Of a stretch of DNA of 40,270 nt, positions 34,078 through 40,270 are shown piece after piece. Made by a program: the position numbers and the translations under genes. Source of the DNA: Flavobacteriia bacterium. GTDB taxonomy: Bacteria; Bacteroidota; Bacteroidia; Flavobacteriales; Flavobacteriaceae. Position 1 is the first letter of the stretch. Each line of letters starts with the position of its first letter. The notes below the pieces were generated by a model. The model worked only from the letters and a program-made list of their open reading frames with translations. It did not search any database and had not been told where the DNA came from. The DNA lies in contig RDXY01000017.1 in NCBI GenBank assembly GCA_004293045.1, forward strand, positions 1 through 40,270, written 5' to 3'.

Positions 34078-34105
34078 TGTAGATTGAGATAAATTATTAT
34101 TTTTG
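34077..34105 (+). promoter_or_regulatory. Promoter of the TM2/DUF2752 genes
   Basis: TTG (34077-34079), 18 bases, then TATTTTTG (34098-34105). The -33 element overlaps the start codon of the divergent secreted-protein gene. Confidence 0.6.
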
Positions 34106-34128
34106 TGTAAATCTAAAACATTTTTTTT

Positions 34129-34497
34129 ATGAAAATCAAATTATTTTTATCAGCTTTAATGCTGATGGTTGGAACATTAACGGCTACTTATGCATCGTTC
34201 CCAGTTCAAAGAACTACTTCAAACAACACTAACACAACTGTAGTTGTTGAAAACCAAGAAGACGAATTATCTTCTCCTGCAATTGCTGGTGATGGTAAAA
34301 GTCAAATTATTGCTTTAGTACTTGTTGCTTTAGTAGGTGGATTAGGAATTCACAGATTTTATTTAGGATACACTTGGCAAGGTGTTGTTCAATTACTTAC
34401 AGCTGGTGGTTGTGGTGTATGGGCATTAATTGACCTTGTTAGAATCATTACAGGTGATTTACAACCTAAAAATGGTAGTTATTCTAAAACACTTTAA
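34129..34497 (+). CDS. TM2-domain membrane protein
   Basis: A 122-residue protein. The first 23 residues are a signal peptide or membrane anchor (LFLSALMLMVGTLTATYA). A polar Asn/Thr-rich stretch (24-57) leads to a TM2 domain of two membrane segments. Its sequences are ALVLVALVGGLGIHRFYLGYT, then GVVQLLTAGGCGVWALIDLVRIITG. The GIHRFYLG and ALIDLVRI motifs are the family hallmarks. TM2 proteins have no settled bacterial function. It is 4 bases upstream of the DUF2752 gene, with which it is a familiar partner, so the two are co-expressed. Confidence 0.87.
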   Translation: MKIKLFLSALMLMVGTLTATYASFPVQRTTSNNTNTTVVVENQEDELSSPAIAGDGKSQIIALVLVALVGGLGIHRFYLGYTWQGVVQLLTAGGCGVWALIDLVRIITGDLQPKNGSYSKTL

Positions 34498-34501
34498 TTA
34501 A

Positions 34502-34831
34502 ATGATTAAGAAAATCTTTTTCTACACGTCAAATATAGTCACTATTCTAGCTCCAATAGTATTATTGTTTTTTCCTGCTACAACCTTTGATAAAGGTGAA
34601 AGCGTGTGCTTGTCTGTTCAGTTAGCAGGTATTGAATGTTATGCATGTGGATTAACAAAAGGAGTAATGCACTTCATACATTTGGATTTTTCAAAAGCTT
34701 GGGAATTTAATAAATTAACTTTTATTGTAGTTCCAATGCTTGGTGTATTGTGGGTTAGAGCTATTTATGATATACAAGGAAAAAGAATGCCAGGTAAAAT
34801 TGGTGATTTAACATATAGAAAAGACACTTAA
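34502..34831 (+). CDS. DUF2752 membrane protein
   Basis: A 109-residue protein of the DUF2752 family. The hallmark CYACGLTKGVMHFIHLDFSKAWEFN lies at about 47-71 (CxxCGxTR-like, then an H and an AxxxN motif). Two or more membrane segments are likely (about 8-25 and 73-90). The function is unknown. It is translated directly after the TM2 gene and ends before a hairpin terminator at 34851. Confidence 0.83.
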   Translation: MIKKIFFYTSNIVTILAPIVLLFFPATTFDKGESVCLSVQLAGIECYACGLTKGVMHFIHLDFSKAWEFNKLTFIVVPMLGVLWVRAIYDIQGKRMPGKIGDLTYRKDT

Positions 34832-34850
34832 TTTTCTTTTTTTATGAACT

Positions 34851-34884
34851 TAAAGCCTGTTAGTTTACTAGCAGGCTTTTTAGT
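34851..34884 (+). terminator. Terminator of the TM2/DUF2752 operon
   Basis: AAAGCCTGTTAG (34852-34863) pairs with CTAGCAGGCTTT (34868-34879), one T-G pair, TTTA loop, followed by T. It resembles, with changes, the palindrome at 34929-34954. Confidence 0.85.
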
Positions 34885-34922
34885 TTCTATTAGTGCTATA
34901 AATAATAATTTCATATTTAATT

Positions 34923-34956
34923 ATAAAGAAAAACCTGCTAATTAGCAGGTTTTTCT
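34923..34956 (-). terminator. Terminator palindrome of clpC (copy 2)
   Basis: A perfect 26-bp palindrome at 34929-34954 with the same 22-base core as 33175-33205. The clpC stop codon and its last codons lie within it. Confidence 0.9.
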
Positions 34957-37484
34957 GTTTTCATTACCGTTACAATTAGTTCTTGTGAAGCGTCATCTAA
35001 ATCCATAAAGATTTCATCGCCTTCATGAATTTTAGAAGTTATTATTTCTTCGGCAAGTGCATCTTCTACATATTTTTGGATGGCTCTTTTTAATGGTCGA
35101 GCTCCAAATTGTTTGTCAAATCCTTTTTCAGCAATAAAATCTTTTGCTTTTTCAGAAATGGTAAACGTATATCCTAAGTCTTTAATACGTAAAATAAGTT
35201 TTTCCATTTCAATATCGATAATTTTATCAATATCCTGTTTTTCTAAACTATTAAATACAATTACATCATCAATTCGATTCAAGAATTCAGGTGCAAATGC
35301 TTTTTTCAAGGCATTCTCAATTACCGATTTGCTATACTCGTCTGCTTGAGCTGTTTTTGCAGCCGTTCCAAAACCAACACCTTGTCCGAAATCTTTTAAT
35401 TGACGCGCACCAATATTGGAAGTCATAATAATTATGGTATTTCTAAAATCGATTTTTCTACCTAAGCTATCAGTTAAAAAACCATCATCTAATACTTGTA
35501 ACATCATGTTAAAAACATCTGGATGGGCTTTTTCTATTTCGTCTAACAACACAACCGCATAAGGTTTTCTTCTGATTTTTTCGGTTAGTTGGCCGCCTTC
35601 TTCGTAACCAACATAGCCTGGAGGTGCACCAACTAAACGTGAAATGGCGAATTTTTCCATATATTCACTCATGTCGATTCGCACTAATGTTTCTTCAGAA
35701 TCAAATAGTTCTTTGGCTAACACTTTTGCTAATTGCGTTTTTCCAACGCCTGTAGAGCCTAAAAATATAAATGAACCAATTGGTTTATTCGGATCTTTTA
35801 AACCCGCTCTATTTCTTTGAATGGATTTGGCTATTTTTTGTACCGCTTCATCTTGTCCAATTACTTTTCCTTTTATTAGTTCGGGTAGTTTGGCTAATTT
35901 ATTGGTTTCTGTTTGCGCAATTCTATTTACTGGTATTCCAGTCATCATAGAAACCACATCAGCTACATTGTCTTCTGTTACTTCTACACGATTTAATTTA
36001 GCATCTTCTTCCCATTTTTCTTGTGCAATGGCTAACTCTTTTTCAATTTTCTTTTCGTCATCACGTAATTTGGCTGCTTCTTCAAATTTTTGTTTTTTAA
36101 CCACAGAATTTTTCAATTCGCGAACTTCTTCTAATTGTTTTTCCAGTTCTAAAATTTGTTTTGGCACTTCAATATTTGTAATGTGTACACGAGAACCCGC
36201 TTCGTCTAAAGCGTCAATAGCTTTGTCTGGTAAAAAACGGTCTGTCATATAGCGGCTAGTAAGCTTTACACAAGCTTCAATTGCTTCAGGTGTGTAACTA
36301 ACGTTATGATGGTCTTCGTATTTTCCTTTGATATTATTTAAAATCAGGATAGTTTCATCTATCGTAGTTGGTTCTACAATTACTTTTTGAAAGCGTCGTT
36401 CTAAAGCGCCATCTTTTTCTATGTATTGTCTATATTCGTCTAAAGTTGTCGCGCCAACACATTGGATTTCTCCTCTTGCTAACGCGGGCTTAAACATGTT
36501 ACTTGCATCAAGCGAACCTGTAGCGCCACCGGCTCCAACAATAGTATGAATTTCATCAATAAATAAAATAATATCATCGTTTTTTTCCAATTCGTTCATT
36601 ACCGCTTTCATGCGTTCTTCAAATTGTCCGCGATATTTTGTTCCAGCCACTAAAGAAGCCAAATCTAACGTTACTACCCGTTTGTTAAATAATATACGAG
36701 AGACTTTTTTCTTCACAATCATTATGGCTAAGCCTTCAGCAATAGCAGATTTACCAACTCCAGGTTCTCCAATTAATAGTGGGTTGTTTTTCTTTCTTCG
36801 GCTCAAGATTTGCGAGACACGTTCAATTTCTTTTTCTCGTCCTACAACGGGGTCTAATTTACCCTCTTCTGCCATTTCTGTTAAATCTCTACCGAAATTA
36901 TCTAAAACAGGTGTTTTTGACTTTTTTGTAGTTTTATTTCCGCTATTACTTATTGGGTTTGGCATATCTTCTTTATAATTTTCTTCTCCAGAATCAAAAT
37001 TTTCAGCTCTTGGGGTATCTTTAAAAACATCATTATTTTCGTTAGAATTCAGGCTCATATATATATCTTTTACATTGTCATAATTAATTTTCAACTTGTT
37101 CAGCAACTTAGTTGTAGGGTCGTTTTCATTTTTTAGCATACATAACAGTAATAATGCTGTGCTAATTGATGTGGTATTGAAAACTTTTGCTTCTAAAAAA
37201 GTATATTTTAAGGCTCTTTCTGCTTGACGGGTTAAGTGTAAGTTTTTTTTATCGTTTGTTGACAGTCCATTCGGGTTAGCTGGACTTAAAATTTCTACTT
37301 TTTTTCTAAGTAAATCAAAGTTAATATTTAAAAAATTTAAAATATCAATTGCACTTCCATTTCCATCTCTTAGCATACCTAAAACTAGGTGCTCCGTACC
37401 AATAAAATCGTGCCCTAAACGCAAGGCTTCTTCTTTACTGAATTGTATAACATCTTTAACTCTTGGCGAAAAATTATCTTCCAT
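34938..37484 (-). CDS. clpC: ATP-dependent Clp protease ATP-binding subunit ClpC
   Basis: ClpC is the AAA+ unfoldase that feeds substrates to ClpP and acts as a chaperone. The 848-residue protein has an N-domain (about 1-150) and a first AAA+ module with Walker A GEPGVGKS (239-246) and Walker B ILFIDE (306-311). A middle coiled coil contains a UVR-like segment ([16 protein letters not shown], about 464-479). The second AAA+ module has Walker A GSTGVGKT (576-583) and Walker B VVLLDE (644-649). The UVR segment and short middle domain point to ClpC rather than ClpB. The C-terminal residues KPAN are encoded in the terminator palindrome. No ctsR or mcsAB genes accompany it. Confidence 0.95.
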   Translation of the reverse strand: MEDNFSPRVKDVIQFSKEEALRLGHDFIGTEHLVLGMLRDGNGSAIDILNFLNINFDLLRKKVEILSPANPNGLSTNDKKNLHLTRQAERALKYTFLEAKVFNTTSISTALLLLCMLKNENDPTTKLLNKLKINYDNVKDIYMSLNSNENNDVFKDTPRAENFDSGEENYKEDMPNPISNSGNKTTKKSKTPVLDNFGRDLTEMAEEGKLDPVVGREKEIERVSQILSRRKKNNPLLIGEPGVGKSAIAEGLAIMIVKKKVSRILFNKRVVTLDLASLVAGTKYRGQFEERMKAVMNELEKNDDIILFIDEIHTIVGAGGATGSLDASNMFKPALARGEIQCVGATTLDEYRQYIEKDGALERRFQKVIVEPTTIDETILILNNIKGKYEDHHNVSYTPEAIEACVKLTSRYMTDRFLPDKAIDALDEAGSRVHITNIEVPKQILELEKQLEEVRELKNSVVKKQKFEEAAKLRDDEKKIEKELAIAQEKWEEDAKLNRVEVTEDNVADVVSMMTGIPVNRIAQTETNKLAKLPELIKGKVIGQDEAVQKIAKSIQRNRAGLKDPNKPIGSFIFLGSTGVGKTQLAKVLAKELFDSEETLVRIDMSEYMEKFAISRLVGAPPGYVGYEEGGQLTEKIRRKPYAVVLLDEIEKAHPDVFNMMLQVLDDGFLTDSLGRKIDFRNTIIIMTSNIGARQLKDFGQGVGFGTAAKTAQADEYSKSVIENALKKAFAPEFLNRIDDVIVFNSLEKQDIDKIIDIEMEKLILRIKDLGYTFTISEKAKDFIAEKGFDKQFGARPLKRAIQKYVEDALAEEIITSKIHEGDEIFMDLDDASQELIVTVMKTEKPAN

Positions 37485-37656
37485 AAAATCTTTAAACTAT
37501 TTAAAACGTTAGCACAATATTATGAATTTTTTACAGGTACTATGCATACTGCTAATTGACAAAAAAAAAACGAGAAATAAAAGTAAATTACTTATTTATT
37601 TATTAAAATTTTCTTCAATTATTGTTGATAAGTATTTTGATTTTTTTAAAAACTTT

Positions 37657-37688
37657 ACTTTTAAAAAAGTTAAAAAATCGTATATTGG
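37657..37688 (+). promoter_or_regulatory. Possible gyrA promoter
   Basis: CTTTT at about 37658-37662 and TATATTGG at 37681-37688 (one base off TAnnTTTG) are about 18 to 19 bases apart and lie 39 bases before the gyrA ATG. The rest of the 243-base gap to clpC is A/T-rich with no gene I can support. Confidence 0.45.
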
Positions 37689-37727
37689 CACGTCTAAAAA
37701 AAACGAGTAAAAATTAAATAAATACCT

Positions 37728-40270
37728 ATGACTGACGGAGAAAAGTTAATACCTATTAATATTGAAGATGAAATGAAGTCAGCCTACATCGATTATTCGA
37801 TGTCGGTTATTGTATCAAGAGCATTACCAGATGTAAGAGACGGTTTAAAACCGGTTCACAGAAGAGTATTATTTGGTATGTATGAATTAGGAGTTTTTTC
37901 TAATAGAGCCCACAAAAAATCCGCAAGAATTGTTGGAGAAGTTTTGGGTAAATACCACCCACACGGCGATACATCCGTATATGATGCTATGGTTCGTATG
38001 GCGCAAGAATGGAGTTTACGTTATTTAATGGTTGATGGGCAAGGGAACTTTGGTTCGGTTGATGGTGATAGTCCAGCAGCAATGCGTTACACGGAAGCTA
38101 GAATGCGAAAAATATCTGAAGAAATGTTAGCAGATATTGACAAAGAAACGGTTGATTTTCAGTTAAATTTTGATGATACTTTAGAAGAGCCTAAAGTGTT
38201 ACCTACAAAAGTCCCTACTTTATTAATTAATGGAGCTTCAGGAATCGCAGTAGGTATGGCTACCAATATGGCGCCACATAATTTATCAGAAGTAATTGAC
38301 GGAACGTTAGCTTACATTGATAACAATGAAATAGAAATTGATGAGTTAATCAAATATATAAAAGCACCCGATTTTCCTACCGGAGGAACTATTTATGGTT
38401 ACGAAGGGGTAAAAGAAGCTTTTAAAACAGGTAGAGGTCGTATTGTTATGCGAGCGAAAACGATGTTTGAAGAAGTAAATGGTAAAGAATCTATAATTGT
38501 AACTGAAATTCCATACCAAGTTAATAAAGCCGATATGATTAAGAAAACGGCTGATTTGGTTAACGAGAAAAAAATTGAAGGGATTTCTACCATTCGTGAT
38601 GAATCGGATAGAACAGGTATGCGTATTGTTTATGAATTAAAACGTGATGCTGTTCCAAATGTGGTTTTAAATACGCTTTATAAATTCACACAATTACAAT
38701 CTTCTTTCAGTGTAAATAATATTGCATTGGTTAACGGAAGACCACAAATGTTAAATTTAAAAGATTTAATTCATTATTTCGTAGAACACCGCCATGAAGT
38801 GGTAGTTAGACGTGCGCAATATGATTTAAGAAAAGCAGAAGAAAGAGCACATATTTTAGAAGGTTTAATTATAGCATCGGATAATATTGATGAAGTAATT
38901 AAAATTATTAGAGGCTCAAAAGACGGAGAGGAAGCAAGAGCAAGATTAATTGAACGATTTAAATTATCGGAATTACAAGCTCGAGCAATTGTTGAAATGA
39001 GATTACGTCAATTGACTGGTTTAGAGCAAGATAAGTTAAGAGCAGAATACGATGAAATCATGAAATTAATTACTAGCTTGAAAGAATTATTGGCTAGTAA
39101 AGAATTAAGAATGCAAGTCATTAAAGATGAATTAGCAGAAATCAAAGAGAAATATGGAGATGCGCGTCGTTCATTAATTGAGTATTCTGGAGGTGATGTA
39201 AGTATTGAAGATTTAATTGCCGATGAAAATGTAGTAGTTACTATTTCACATGCAGGTTATATCAAACGTACTTCATTATCAGAATACAAAACTCAAAATA
39301 GAGGAGGTGTAGGTCAAAAATCTGCAGGAACTAGAGATCAAGATTTCTTAGAGCATTTATTTGTGGCTACAAATCACCAATATTTATTATTCTTTACTCA
39401 AAAAGGAAAATGTTTCTGGATGCGTGTGTACGAGATTCCCGAAGGAACTAAAGCAAGTAAAGGAAGAGCCATTCAAAATATCATTAATATCGAACCAGAT
39501 GATAAAGTAGCTGCTTATATTTGCACACAAGACCTAAAAGACCAAGACTATATTAAGAGTCATAACTTAATTATGGTAACCAAGCAAGGACAGGTGAAGA
39601 AAACATCTTTAGAGAAGTATTCAAAACCACGTGTAAATGGTGTGGCTGCCATTACTATTAAAGAAGGCGATGAATTATTAGGTGCAAAATTAACTAATGG
39701 CGAAAGTCAAGTCTTAATTGCTGGGAAATCAGGTAAAATGGTTCGTTTTGAAGAAGCTAAAACCCGTCCAATGGGTAGAACGGCTTCTGGCGTTAGAGGA
39801 ATTACCTTGAAAGATGAAGCGGACGAAGTAATTGGAATTGTAACTGTTAATAAAGACGATATTAATGAAACACAAATTTTAGTTGTAACTGAAAATGGAT
39901 ACGGTAAACGAACCAAATTAGTTGATGACGACGGTGAAGATGTATATAGAATTACAAATCGTGGTGGTAAAGGTGTGAAAACCTTAAATATTACTGAAAA
40001 AACAGGTTCGTTAATTGCAATTAATAACGTAACGGATGATGATGATTTAATGATTATCAACAAATCAGGTTTAACCATTCGTATGATGGTTTCTGACCTT
40101 CGTGTGATGGGTAGAGCTACTCAGGGTGTTCGATTAATCAATATTAAAGGAACTGATTCTATTGCTGCGGTAACAAAAGTGTTACGTGAAGAGGAAGATG
40201 TAGTGGAATTAGATGAAGATGGAAATCCCATAGAAGTATTGGAGACTGAATCATCTGAAGAAGATACATC
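37728..40270 (+). CDS. gyrA: DNA gyrase subunit A (3' end beyond window)
   Basis: The breakage-reunion subunit of gyrase, which with GyrB introduces negative supercoils. At least 847 residues are in the window with no stop; the acidic tail ([19 protein letters not shown]) suggests that the end is near. The catalytic Tyr121 lies in [10 protein letters not shown]. The quinolone-pocket positions equivalent to E. coli Ser83 and Asp87 are Thr82 and Asp86 ([10 protein letters not shown]). Residues from about 510 onward form the DNA-wrapping beta-pinwheel, with the GyrA-box in the form QNRGGVG (523-529), which favours GyrA over ParC. Further pinwheel blades follow ([11 protein letters not shown]). 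It is divergent from clpC. Confidence 0.96.
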   Translation, partial: MTDGEKLIPINIEDEMKSAYIDYSMSVIVSRALPDVRDGLKPVHRRVLFGMYELGVFSNRAHKKSARIVGEVLGKYHPHGDTSVYDAMVRMAQEWSLRYLMVDGQGNFGSVDGDSPAAMRYTEARMRKISEEMLADIDKETVDFQLNFDDTLEEPKVLPTKVPTLLINGASGIAVGMATNMAPHNLSEVIDGTLAYIDNNEIEIDELIKYIKAPDFPTGGTIYGYEGVKEAFKTGRGRIVMRAKTMFEEVNGKESIIVTEIPYQVNKADMIKKTADLVNEKKIEGISTIRDESDRTGMRIVYELKRDAVPNVVLNTLYKFTQLQSSFSVNNIALVNGRPQMLNLKDLIHYFVEHRHEVVVRRAQYDLRKAEERAHILEGLIIASDNIDEVIKIIRGSKDGEEARARLIERFKLSELQARAIVEMRLRQLTGLEQDKLRAEYDEIMKLITSLKELLASKELRMQVIKDELAEIKEKYGDARRSLIEYSGGDVSIEDLIADENVVVTISHAGYIKRTSLSEYKTQNRGGVGQKSAGTRDQDFLEHLFVATNHQYLLFFTQKGKCFWMRVYEIPEGTKASKGRAIQNIINIEPDDKVAAYICTQDLKDQDYIKSHNLIMVTKQGQVKKTSLEKYSKPRVNGVAAITIKEGDELLGAKLTNGESQVLIAGKSGKMVRFEEAKTRPMGRTASGVRGITLKDEADEVIGIVTVNKDDINETQILVVTENGYGKRTKLVDDDGEDVYRITNRGGKGVKTLNITEKTGSLIAINNVTDDDDLMIINKSGLTIRMMVSDLRVMGRATQGVRLINIKGTDSIAAVTKVLREEEDVVELDEDGNPIEVLETESSEEDT

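Noticed and set aside
35821..36252. Open frames on the plus strand across clpC (also 36610-36978 and 35080-35349)
   Set aside because: All are antisense shadows of the AAA+ modules, low in complexity and without a start context.
37971..37988. Thr at the GyrA position equivalent to E. coli Ser83 as a quinolone-resistance change
   Set aside because: Thr is a natural wild-type residue at this place in several bacteria and Asp at position 87 is intact, so resistance cannot be claimed.
39707..40078. Open frame of 123 codons on the minus strand at the right end
   Set aside because: It is antisense to the beta-pinwheel of gyrA.

Overview
This window looks like chromosomal DNA of a member of the Flavobacteriaceae (Bacteroidota). 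It is AT-rich. Its promoters fit the Bacteroidota pattern TTTG-N19-TAnnTTTG, best seen at 6-36 and 16015-16045, and Shine-Dalgarno sites are mostly absent. The gene set is also typical: bacillithiol synthesis (BshC), MtaB, an SufA-SufB-SufC-SufD cluster, two-subunit methylmalonyl-CoA mutase, ClpC, Zn-independent L31 and the alternative bacterial GlmU-like protein. No rRNA operon, CRISPR array, insertion sequence or prophage is visible.

Layout. 1-2260 (+): tRNA-His, xerD and a stand-alone lpxD. 2297-8146 (-): folE, then a unit from its own promoter, udk-ftsB/divIC-like-mutA-[antitoxin-toxin]-scpA, in which a ParE-type toxin-antitoxin pair sits between the two mutase subunit genes. 8446-9324 (+): tRNA-Pro, a small lipoprotein and a DciA-like protein. 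9414-11488 (-): bshC and ndk. 11560-13731 (+): a B12-binding radical SAM protein started by TTG. 13816-15794 (-): mtaB and a coupled secreted protein, preceded by a structured non-coding block at 15805-15923. 16153-17700 (+): rpmE2 and the GlmU-like gene. 17759-22180 (-): the suf operon, with a four-helix-bundle gene placed between the SufA-like gene and sufB. 22355-30424 (+): MBL hydrolase, YncE-like lipoprotein, S8 and M1 peptidases, then a tight cluster of a RimB-RimK fusion, YetF-like DUF421, a GldL-like miniprotein and a DUF1272 Cys-rich protein. 30421-31911 (-): hutH. 32078-33160 (+): gcvT. 33187-34077 (-): secreted protein of unknown function. 34129-34831 (+): TM2 and DUF2752 membrane proteins. 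34938-37484 (-): clpC. 37728-40270 (+): gyrA, cut by the window edge.

Most of this is core metabolism and housekeeping. The less ordinary signals lie between the genes: the nested-helix block upstream of mtaB; low-complexity repeat spacers at operon joints, one of them read in frame as the N-terminus of ScpA; two identical terminator palindromes that each encode the last residues, Lys-Pro-Ala-Asn, of two unrelated proteins; and two likely insertions inside conserved operons. None of these is proven to be a new system from sequence alone.

For several genes the start was moved downstream of the longest reading frame, because a recognisable promoter -7 box overlaps the upstream start. Gene identities rest on recognised motifs and remembered family features, not on searches.
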